Source of the DNA: Chitinophaga pinensis
GTDB lineage: Bacteria > Bacteroidota > Bacteroidia > UKL13-3
NCBI GenBank assembly: GCA_945870425.1
Contig: CAMBSD010000004.1
Span: 147,587 to 211,586 of the forward strand
Length of the DNA stretch: 64,000 nt
Direction of reading: 5' to 3'
Shown: positions 57,222 to 64,000 of the stretch, one piece after another
Numbering within the stretch: the stretch's first letter is position 1
Layout of the letters: the number at the start of each line of letters is the position of its first letter
Position numbers and translations under genes: made by a program
The notes under the pieces: generated by a model
Told to the model about the DNA's origin: nothing
Seen by the model: only the letters and a program-made list of their open reading frames with translations
Databases searched by the model: none

Positions 57222-58595
57222 TTATAATTTAAATGCATTTAAATGTGCCGGTATTGACTCCAAATCAGTTAAAGTTTCAATGGTTTCGTTTTTACGAATC
57301 AAATGAACCTCACCTTTCATATCAATCATAACCACATTAGGTCTCATGGCAATAAACTGCATCCACTGGGTCATGTTATAAGCACCCACCTTATGCACCA
57401 CCACATGATCGCCTCTGTTTAAGAGTGGCAAATTAACACTTTCGCGCACTTTGTCAATATTCATACACAATGGCCCATAAACCACCATGTCTTCTGAATG
57501 GTGTGTAAACTCTTGTGCTGGAGATATTTTATGCTCGTACCAAAACGCAGTGAAAAGGATGTTAACACCAAAATCCATAATGGTAGCCCTTCTGCCGTCA
57601 GCTAAGCGTTTATTGGCCAATACACTTCCTACTAAATATCCTGCATCATCAATCAAAGCCCTACCTGATTCAAGCATCAACAAAGGCAAGTCTTCTTGTT
57701 TGAAACCATAGTTCAAAATAGTTGATGTAATTACTTCAGCATAATCATCAAAACTTGGGCTGATATCATTACCTGGCAAATAAGAACCACGTAAGGTATT
57801 GGTTGATGCAAATCCCCCTCCCATATCAATATATTGTATGCTTTTGTTCCATTTAGCTTTGATGTTCATAGCCAAATCACAAAGCTTAGAAGCTGCAATT
57901 CCGTATGCTCCAGCAGTCAACATAAAAGTTCCAATATGGGTGTGTAATCCTACCAATTCCATCTTTTCACAATTCATAATTTTGGTGATGGCATTCCAAG
58001 CTTGGTATGATTCGTAGTTAAATCCAAATCGATCCCACAACGGATATACGCCCACATCCATATTTACCCTGATAGCTACTTTGGCTTTTTTCTTTGATGT
58101 TTCAACAATCTCTATCAAATCATACAACTCATCAAAATGATCGATGTGAATGGTAGATTCATTTTCGATAGCTTGCTTCAATTCCGCAATGGTTTTATCA
58201 GGACCATTAAATAATATTTTGTTTCCTGGCACACCATTTCTGATGGCTTTCTCATACTCGAAACCACTTACGACTTCAGCCCAAGCACCTTCTTGGTGAA
58301 ACACTTTACATACGGCATCTAAATAATTGGTTTTGTAGCTCCAAGCAAACTGCACCTTTGGGTAACGGGTTTTGAAAGCACGCAAGGCAGATTGGTATGT
58401 TTTGCGGATGGTACGCTCTGATATTACAAAGCAAGGCGAGCCATATTGCTCAATAATGCGTTTTACTGGCACAGTGTCAATATGCGATGTAGGCTGGTAT
58501 TCGGTACGGGTACCAAATTTGTTCATCAGGCCTGCATTCATCTTACGAATCATAGGACGTTCGTAGCGTAATTTTTCTTTTGTTTCGGTTGACAT
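57222..58595 (-). CDS. Fold-type III PLP-dependent decarboxylase
   Basis: A 457-residue enzyme of the diaminopimelate/ornithine decarboxylase superfamily. The PLP lysine is K88 in SYKTN. HTHIGT, the GGGF phosphate loop and ESGRALIDDAG are present, and YGPLCMNIDKV replaces the usual CGPLC of DAP decarboxylase. It is longer than LysA by an N-terminal ~45 residues. The substrate is probably an amino acid or an amino-acid-derived moiety; I would not call it LysA. It lies 12 bp before the UT-M23 gene. Confidence 0.82.
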   Translation of the reverse strand: MSTETKEKLRYERPMIRKMNAGLMNKFGTRTEYQPTSHIDTVPVKRIIEQYGSPCFVISERTIRKTYQSALRAFKTRYPKVQFAWSYKTNYLDAVCKVFHQEGAWAEVVSGFEYEKAIRNGVPGNKILFNGPDKTIAELKQAIENESTIHIDHFDELYDLIEIVETSKKKAKVAIRVNMDVGVYPLWDRFGFNYESYQAWNAITKIMNCEKMELVGLHTHIGTFMLTAGAYGIAASKLCDLAMNIKAKWNKSIQYIDMGGGFASTNTLRGSYLPGNDISPSFDDYAEVITSTILNYGFKQEDLPLLMLESGRALIDDAGYLVGSVLANKRLADGRRATIMDFGVNILFTAFWYEHKISPAQEFTHHSEDMVVYGPLCMNIDKVRESVNLPLLNRGDHVVVHKVGAYNMTQWMQFIAMRPNVVMIDMKGEVHLIRKNETIETLTDLESIPAHLNAFKL

Positions 58596-58640
58596 ATCTT
58601 TTATGATTTAATTTTTTTGAATACTATTTTTTATACTGGT

Positions 58641-59690
58641 TTAATTTTCGCCAAAGGCTGAAAAGTGTTGGAACTGCTCAATGTCTATAATCATATCCCA
58701 TGAGTAACGAATGAAGGTTTTGCCTACTTCGTATGTTTCATATGGTTTCACTTTTTCGCCCATTGCTAATTTGACCAAGGCAGCAGGTTGATTTTGACCC
58801 GCTCCAACAGTTAGATAAATCCAAGCTGGGAAGCGAGGGTTGATTTCCATGAAATAAGGACGACCATCGGTGGTAACCATCAACTCTAACTCAAAACCCC
58901 CACGCCAATTGGTAGCTTTGATAAAGTCTTTAGCCAATTTTACCAAACGGCTGTCTTCAAGTGTCACACCCGCCCAAGCCTTGCCCTTGTCTGTAATAAA
59001 TAACTTGCGCATAGGCACTGCCGAAACTGTTTCGCCATGTCCATCGCCCAAAGCAGCCACATTTATCTCGGTGCCACTGATGTATTCTTGTACAATAATG
59101 GGCAAGCCCCATTTGGCCTCTAGCTTATGAAATGCTTTTTGAGCTTGGTCTAATGTTTGGCAAACCACTGCTTCGTAGTACTTACCTTTCACCACCATTG
59201 GATAGTTGAAATGTGCTGCTACGGCAGGCAATTCCGATACATTGTAAATGGTTTTATCCCTTGGTACATAGAAACCATGCTTTTGGCAAAATGCATATAA
59301 ATTTACTTTATCCCTTGCTTCAAACTGCTCTGTAGTGGGCATGTACGTGTTTATACCCATCTCTTTCAGTTTTGGCGAAAGCTTGATGAAATTATATAAT
59401 TCAGCATCAAAATTTGGAATTAACACATCTATTTTTTCTTGCTCATTGATATACTCAAGTCGCATCATCAGAGATTCGCTACCTGCCGATGGGTAGGGTA
59501 TCTGATAGGTTTTGTCAGCTATTCCTTCCATGTATATACCTGGTTCCAAGGCTTCATACGAAAGGCCAATGATACGCACATCATAGCCCTCCAACTCGCG
59601 CACACCACGTGCCACCGCTACACCAGGCCCGGGACTGTCAACAGCATTTAAGCCTGTAACAGCCACAGTAATTTTTTTCTTACTTCCCAT
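58641..59690 (-). CDS. ATP-grasp ligase
   Basis: A 349-residue enzyme of the carbamoyl-phosphate-synthase-like ATP-grasp family. A Rossmann-type pre-domain (VAVTGLNAVDSPGPGVAVARG) is followed by the ATP-grasp fold with YPMVVKGKYYEA, VQEYISGTEINVAALGDG, FELELMVTTDGRPYFMEINPRFP. It joins a carboxylate to an amine or thiol using ATP. It overlaps the PqqD gene by 11 bp. Confidence 0.85.
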   Translation of the reverse strand: MGSKKKITVAVTGLNAVDSPGPGVAVARGVRELEGYDVRIIGLSYEALEPGIYMEGIADKTYQIPYPSAGSESLMMRLEYINEQEKIDVLIPNFDAELYNFIKLSPKLKEMGINTYMPTTEQFEARDKVNLYAFCQKHGFYVPRDKTIYNVSELPAVAAHFNYPMVVKGKYYEAVVCQTLDQAQKAFHKLEAKWGLPIIVQEYISGTEINVAALGDGHGETVSAVPMRKLFITDKGKAWAGVTLEDSRLVKLAKDFIKATNWRGGFELELMVTTDGRPYFMEINPRFPAWIYLTVGAGQNQPAALVKLAMGEKVKPYETYEVGKTFIRYSWDMIIDIEQFQHFSAFGEN

Positions 59691-59931
59691 CAGTGCTTAG
59701 TAAATAGTTATCACCTAACTCTTGTATAAACTCATCATAGTCTCTTTCGATCGTTGATTTTTCAACATCGTATTTAGCTTGTAAAGCCTTCTTAATTTCG
59801 TCACTCGTTTTATTTTGTTTCATCAAAGTGATGATGTCGGTAGCAACTAAATTACTTGAGAAAGAATCCCCATTGGTAGGATTAAACAAATAACCCGATT
59901 CGCTTACTGCGATGTTTGTTAGTATTTTCAT
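59680..59931 (-). CDS. PqqD-family peptide-binding protein
   Basis: An 83-residue winged-helix protein of the PqqD/RiPP-recognition type: GYLFNPTNGDSFSSNLVATDIITLM, read in pieces, then DEIKKALQAKYDVEKSTIERDYDEFIQEL. In PQQ and other systems such proteins carry the substrate peptide to the modifying enzymes. As first gene of this operon it suggests a peptide or peptide-like substrate. No precursor peptide is visible upstream or in the junctions. Confidence 0.82.
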   Translation of the reverse strand: MKILTNIAVSESGYLFNPTNGDSFSSNLVATDIITLMKQNKTSDEIKKALQAKYDVEKSTIERDYDEFIQELGDNYLLSTDGK

Positions 59932-59980
59932 ATTGGTAATGTATAAATGTAAACCTTTCTGTTTTGAGAGGATTACGAAA

Positions 59981-60010
59981 CAAACGTAAAATAATTTGGA
60001 AAAAGGGCAA
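59981..60010 (-). promoter_or_regulatory. Promoter of the PqqD/ATP-grasp cassette
   Basis: On the minus strand TTG (60010-60008), a 19-nt spacer and TACGTTTG (59988-59981), about 50 nt before the PqqD start. Confidence 0.6.
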
Positions 60011-60098
60011 GAGATAATAGGTGAATGATAAAAATGTGTCGGTGTTTGATAGGTTTGTAAAAGAAATCTGACAGAAATAGGGCTGATTTGATATGCAC

Positions 60099-60138
60099 AT
60101 GTGAGAATGTGCGGATGTGAGAATGGGGAAATGGAAGA
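60099..60138. repeat. Tandem octamers
   Basis: Five imperfect 8-bp units: ATGTGAGA, ATGTGCGG, ATGTGAGA, ATGGGGAA and ATGGAAGA. They lie between comF and the cassette promoter. Confidence 0.7.
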
Positions 60139-60167
60139 TCTAAAATAATTGATAACATTACTCTTAA

Positions 60168-60851
60168 TTAACTAATAGCTGCAGCCATACTTGCCACACT
60201 TACTTTACAACCTTCTATTTGCAAGAGTTCGTTGGCACAGGCTTCAATGGTCGAACCTGTTGTTATCACATCATCAACCAACAGAATATGTTTGTTCTTT
60301 AACAGCTCGAGTTGGGTAACACTAAAAATGCTTTCTACATTTTGCCACCTATCAAACCGGGATTTCTTGGTTTGGGTTTCGGTGGCTTTATTTCTTATAA
60401 TACTATTTGAAAGGTTTTCAATTTTCATTGCTTCTGCTAGCCCATTGGCAAATAATTCACTTTGGTTATAGCCTCTTTTTCGCAGCTTGCTTTTATGCAG
60501 TGGAATGGCCATCACAGCTTCTATCTTTTCCTTAGCGATGGTTTCTTGCAAATGGTTGCCATAAAGCAGGCCCAAGTATTCAGCAAGTTCTGTATTGCCT
60601 TTGTATTTAAGTTGATGCAACATACGCTGCACCGAACCTCCTTTTTTAAAATACACAAAGGCAAAGGCTCGGTTTAGTTGGGTTCTTCCCCAGAAAATTT
60701 TTTCTAAAGGGTTTTCTTTTTCAAGGTGGAAATTTGTCAATGGCAAATCCAATTGGCAAGCCGTGCAAATGTGTTCTTCGGCAATGAGCAAATTGCCATT
60801 GCACAAAACACACAAACGAGGATAGAATAAATTTACTATGCCTTGTAACAT
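60168..60851 (-). CDS. comF: ComF-family phosphoribosyltransferase
   Basis: A 227-residue protein. An N-terminal zinc ribbon (CVLCNGNLLIAEEHICTAC) precedes a phosphoribosyltransferase domain with the PRPP loop ILLVDDVITTGSTI and the segment KRGYNQSELFA. Members are linked to DNA uptake in competent bacteria. It follows the symporter gene by 12 bp and may be read with it. Confidence 0.9.
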   Translation of the reverse strand: MLQGIVNLFYPRLCVLCNGNLLIAEEHICTACQLDLPLTNFHLEKENPLEKIFWGRTQLNRAFAFVYFKKGGSVQRMLHQLKYKGNTELAEYLGLLYGNHLQETIAKEKIEAVMAIPLHKSKLRKRGYNQSELFANGLAEAMKIENLSNSIIRNKATETQTKKSRFDRWQNVESIFSVTQLELLKNKHILLVDDVITTGSTIEACANELLQIEGCKVSVASMAAAIS

Positions 60852-60863
60852 ACAAATATTGTT

Positions 60864-62255
60864 TTACACCTCTCCTTCCCATTTAGCAACCACATAGGTT
60901 GCCATGCAATTACCAATTACATTCACAGATGTTCTTGCCATATCCATCAAGGCATCTACAGCAAGAATAGCAAAGGCTTTTTGTGGATCTAATCCTAAGG
61001 AGGATACCGTTGAAACCAAAATCAAGAAGCTGGCACCTCTTACTCCTGCTACGCCTTTGCTGGTCAACATCAAAATCAAACAAGTACCTATTTGCTGACC
61101 AAGGGTTAAATCAATGCCACTGGCTTGTGCCACAAAAACAGAAGCTAAGCTTAAATATAAAGTCGTCCCATCAAGGTTAAAACTATAACCTGTTGGCAAT
61201 ACAAAAGCTACGATACGTCTGGGTATACCCATCTTTTCAAGGTTCTCCATGGCCAAGGGCAAGGCTGCTTCTGAACTGGCCGTAGCAAAGGCAAGTGATA
61301 CGGGTTCGGTAATAGCATCCATAAATTTCTTAAAGGGTATCTTAACTATCAAGCCAATAGGAACTATCACAAACAATACAAAAACGATTAATGCTACATA
61401 CAATGTAAGCACTAGTAAAAGTAAATTCTTGAGTACCCCAAGTCCCATGCTAGCCACCGAATAGGCCATGGCACCTCCAACAGCCAAGGGTGCAGCATAC
61501 ATCACAATATCTGTGAATTTAAACATCACTTCGCTTAGGCTTGAAGTAAAATCTAAGATGGGTTTTTTCTTATCTTCTTTCTTAATCAAACTAACTGCTA
61601 TTCCAAACAAAATGCTAAACACAACCACTTGCAATACCTGATTTTCAACGATGGATTTAGCTATATTCTCAGGAAAAATATCAAGGATCACATCGTGTTC
61701 TTGCTTTTGAGATAGTAGCTTATTTGCCTTTTCTATTTGCGCATCTTGGGCTTGCAATTGCACCCCAAAACCCGCACCAGATAAGTTGATAGCAGCAAGA
61801 CCAATAAATAATGCAATGGTGGTTACTACTTCAAAATAGATAATGGATTTTAAACCCATGCGACCCACTTCTTTCAAATTTGAATGACCTGCAATACCAT
61901 ACACCAATGTAGCGAATAACAAGGGGGCAATAATGGTCTTGATCATACGTAGAAAAATATCGCTCGAAATTTTGAATGAGTACAAAACTGATTTGAAATA
62001 AATACCCAATCCTTGCTCAATATAAGCTTGGTTTTCGCGGGCATCGTTGCCCAACTCTACACCTAAGATTAGGAAAAAGAAAATGGCAGCACTCAAATTA
62101 TGGCGCTTGTAAGCATACCAAGCCACAAATACCAAGGTAATCCAACGAGATAGGGTTAAAAACGAGCTAGTTATAGTTGATTCAGGCAATAGATGAATCA
62201 GTGCCACAAAAAAAACCAATACCAATATGGTGATGAGTAAATGCTTTGTTTTCAT
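60864..62255 (-). CDS. Dicarboxylate/amino acid:cation symporter (DAACS)
   Basis: A 463-residue transporter with about eight to ten membrane segments and two re-entrant loops: ASSEAALPLAMENLEKMG contains the SSxAALP hairpin and GYSFNLDGTTLY the second motif. A charged insert (QDAQIEKANKLLSQKQEHD) lies in an outer loop. It imports dicarboxylates, aspartate or glutamate with sodium or protons; the exact substrate is not clear. Confidence 0.9.
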   Translation of the reverse strand: MKTKHLLITILVLVFFVALIHLLPESTITSSFLTLSRWITLVFVAWYAYKRHNLSAAIFFFLILGVELGNDARENQAYIEQGLGIYFKSVLYSFKISSDIFLRMIKTIIAPLLFATLVYGIAGHSNLKEVGRMGLKSIIYFEVVTTIALFIGLAAINLSGAGFGVQLQAQDAQIEKANKLLSQKQEHDVILDIFPENIAKSIVENQVLQVVVFSILFGIAVSLIKKEDKKKPILDFTSSLSEVMFKFTDIVMYAAPLAVGGAMAYSVASMGLGVLKNLLLLVLTLYVALIVFVLFVIVPIGLIVKIPFKKFMDAITEPVSLAFATASSEAALPLAMENLEKMGIPRRIVAFVLPTGYSFNLDGTTLYLSLASVFVAQASGIDLTLGQQIGTCLILMLTSKGVAGVRGASFLILVSTVSSLGLDPQKAFAILAVDALMDMARTSVNVIGNCMATYVVAKWEGEV

Positions 62256-62395
62256 TTCATCAAGAATAGAAAATATTATGGCTTAATGCAAGAAGAGGTG
62301 AAAATTGATAGATTTTGTCCTTGGTATGTATCCTAACTGAGCATATCAATTTTAATATAAAGAAAGATTGTCGTAGCTACCAAGCTTAGGTAAAA

Positions 62396-62427
62396 CAAAA
62401 AAAGGGGCGCGATACATCGCGCCCCTT
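62396..62427 (-). terminator. Terminator of the GEVED protein gene
   Basis: AAGGGGCGCGAT and ATCGCGCCCCTT form a perfect 12-bp stem with loop AC, with T8 on the minus strand. It lies 57 bp past the stop. Confidence 0.92.
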
Positions 62428-62483
62428 ACCAAAACACCAATTCAATATACTTGACATTTGACCAAGTTTCTTTATTAAATAAT

Positions 62484-64000
62484 TTACGGGGTAATCATTA
62501 TCACACCATTATTACTATTTATATCAAGTACAGGATAATCATTAAAATCAACTGAGGCATCACCGTTTAAGTCGTAAGTTAGGTAACCCAAGTCTCCATT
62601 ATTACTACTGATATCTAAATCAGGATAGTCATTAAAATCTATTGACCCATCTTGGTTAATATCTCCACTGAATAGCATGAATACACCTCCATCATCTGCC
62701 AAATTATCTCCGTATGCTTTTGATATGGAATTTGTAAAGTCATAAGTTGTGCTTGCACTAATTGTAACTGGACTGGCAGACCAAACCGCTATTGAGTTTC
62801 TGTGGCCAACTACCACATAATATCTGTTGCCATTTACAGAACCAGGGAAAATAATAATGGCATTTCCTGCGATATCTAAAAGGCCCTTAATAGTGTGAAT
62901 CACGTTGAATTGGGTAGTATCTCGCAGTTCAACTGTTATGGTATCAGCTAGGCTCATTGAACTAACGCCATCCGCACTAAATGGTGCCGCAATCATTGTA
63001 CCGTTTCCTAAATAAAGGCCTTGCAACATGGCTTTTAAATGAAAGGCAACCGTACTTGCCGTTACACTTAAGGTTAAGGTAGCAGCACTGTCGCAACCCG
63101 CAGCGTTGGTTAAATTGGCTGTTTGTGTTCCCGCAGCATTAAAGGTTAATCCATTCCACGAATAAGGTAATTGGCTAGCATTGATAGTAATACTATCTGT
63201 TGAACTTGTTGGTGCTTTAATCGTTAAATTCAGGGTTGCCAGACTATCACAACCTTGGCTGTTTGTTGTTGTATATGTATAATTTCCTGCTGCACTTCTG
63301 CTGCCATTCCAGTTATAAGGTAATTGGCTAGGACAAATGCTCACATTGGTTAGGCTAGTTGTATTTGTTTTTACAGTTATCGTTCCTGTAGCATTTACAT
63401 TACCACAACCTCCCGTTAAAGGAATCGCGTAGCTAAAAGTTCCGCTTGCTGTAGGCGAACCACTGATAGTAATGGCATCAGATGCCCATGTAGCAGTTAC
63501 CCCTGCAGGCAAGCCGTAATTTGTTTTTATACCACCCATATTAATGCTGTATTCCTCATATTCACCCCAACTAACAGTCTGCGTAGGGCTTGTAATAAGC
63601 CCATCACTACAAATTACCCTCATTCTGGTTAAACCAGATAGCGCAGAAGTGGGAATGGTAAATGTGCCTGTTTCTGTATGTGCACCTAAAGTCAGTGCAG
63701 ATGCTGAGTATACCTGCTCACCCACGTCTGTGAATACACCATTTCTATTATAATCAATGTAAATAGCCATGGCGTTGTTATATGGATTTCCAGTGTTAAT
63801 TGAACTCAAAGAAAAGGCATAGGTAGATCCTGGATACATGGCATATGGGCTAAATGCTGTAAAGTTAGAATAGCTCCCTGCTGTTCCAGAGCCTGTTCCA
63901 ATAGTTCCCGAAAGTGAATTGATTGATGTAGTATTGTTTATAATAGTTGATCCATTCAAACTAATAGTAACATTGCCCAAATCCTCATCTACTGTTGGGT
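62484..64000 (-). CDS. Large secreted GEVED-domain protein, C-terminal part
   Basis: The frame is open at the window edge, so at least 505 residues of a larger exported protein are seen; the TTG at 63980 is not a start. A GEVED domain comes first ([28 protein letters not shown]). A short putative Ig-like domain ([12 protein letters not shown]) and two repeats with LPY(N/S)WNG and GCDS(L/A)ATL follow. The end carries two dockerin-like EF-hand loops, [12 protein letters not shown] and [12 protein letters not shown]. It is probably a surface adhesin or secreted enzyme. Confidence 0.85.
   Translation of the reverse strand, partial: PTVDEDLGNVTISLNGSTIINNTTSINSLSGTIGTGSGTAGSYSNFTAFSPYAMYPGSTYAFSLSSINTGNPYNNAMAIYIDYNRNGVFTDVGEQVYSASALTLGAHTETGTFTIPTSALSGLTRMRVICSDGLITSPTQTVSWGEYEEYSINMGGIKTNYGLPAGVTATWASDAITISGSPTASGTFSYAIPLTGGCGNVNATGTITVKTNTTSLTNVSICPSQLPYNWNGSRSAAGNYTYTTTNSQGCDSLATLNLTIKAPTSSTDSITINASQLPYSWNGLTFNAAGTQTANLTNAAGCDSAATLTLSVTASTVAFHLKAMLQGLYLGNGTMIAAPFSADGVSSMSLADTITVELRDTTQFNVIHTIKGLLDIAGNAIIIFPGSVNGNRYYVVVGHRNSIAVWSASPVTISASTTYDFTNSISKAYGDNLADDGGVFMLFSGDINQDGSIDFNDYPDLDISSNNGDLGYLTYDLNGDASVDFNDYPVLDINSNNGVIMITP

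Noticed and set aside
57222..58595. Annotation as diaminopimelate decarboxylase (lysA)
   Set aside because: Active-site spacing, the extended N-terminus and the gene context differ from LysA; the broader family name is safer.
63900..63980. A TTG start at 63980 for the GEVED protein
   Set aside because: The frame stays open to the window end, and a secreted protein needs a signal peptide, which is absent there.

Overview
The window is a piece of a Bacteroidota chromosome, probably an aerobic or microaerobic environmental member of the Sphingobacteriia/Chitinophagia side. Several signs agree: promoters of the Bacteroidota type (TTTG, 17-23 nt, TAnnTTTG) sit in front of many genes; families typical of the phylum are present (DUF4468, BT_3928/DoxX-like, duplicated DUF1599, DUF1566 lipoprotein, GEVED plus EF-hand C-terminus, fused CcoNO); atpD-atpC stand apart from the rest of the ATP synthase; and Shine-Dalgarno sequences are mostly absent. 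The DNA is AT-rich. I saw no prophage, integrase, transposase or CRISPR array.

Layout. 0-10 kb: end of an isocitrate dehydrogenase gene, a DUF4468 protein, a SET-domain protein, exonuclease III, aminopeptidase P, HU, shikimate kinase, a membrane protein, DUF1599, dihydropteroate synthase, a nucleotidyltransferase with a tiny coupled partner, GAPDH and tRNA-Glu. 10-18.5 kb: rpsO, pnp, thiL, two periplasmic PpiC/SurA-type isomerases and prfA. 18.5-30.3 kb: two signalling pairs (a PAS/DHp protein with a stand-alone receiver; a LytS/LytTR pair), a degenerate glycosyltransferase with a small membrane protein, atpD-atpC, a Fic-like protein that has lost its catalytic motif with a PH-domain membrane partner, then nadD-gmk-yicC and a pterin dehydratase.

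30.3-35.4 kb is accessory: about 850 bp of nested inverted repeats, a four-gene envelope/lipoprotein operon with a divergent XRE regulator, and a further repeat copy. Two copies of a ~145 bp structured repeat lie in direct orientation on either side of this cassette; a third copy lies next to the left one and a diverged fourth at 52.1 kb. 35.4-39.4 kb: an M1 aminopeptidase and metK with a structured leader.

39.6-48.5 kb is one minus-strand operon for a cbb3 oxidase: Rrf2 regulator, ccoI, ccoS, fused ccoNO, ccoQ, ccoP, ccoG, ccoH and a TauE/SafE-like protein. 49.2-52 kb: hydroxyacyl-CoA dehydrogenase, a Rieske-like lipoprotein with altered ligands and a lytic transglycosylase. 53-60 kb holds the most interesting unit: a compact operon of PqqD-like protein, ATP-grasp ligase, fold-III PLP decarboxylase, a urea-channel/M23-peptidase fusion, an outer-membrane barrel and a TPR protein, with radC behind it. 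It looks like a system that makes, moves or attaches a small amide or peptide-like compound at the cell envelope; the compound cannot be read from the sequence. The window ends with comF, a dicarboxylate symporter and the C-terminal part of a large secreted GEVED protein.
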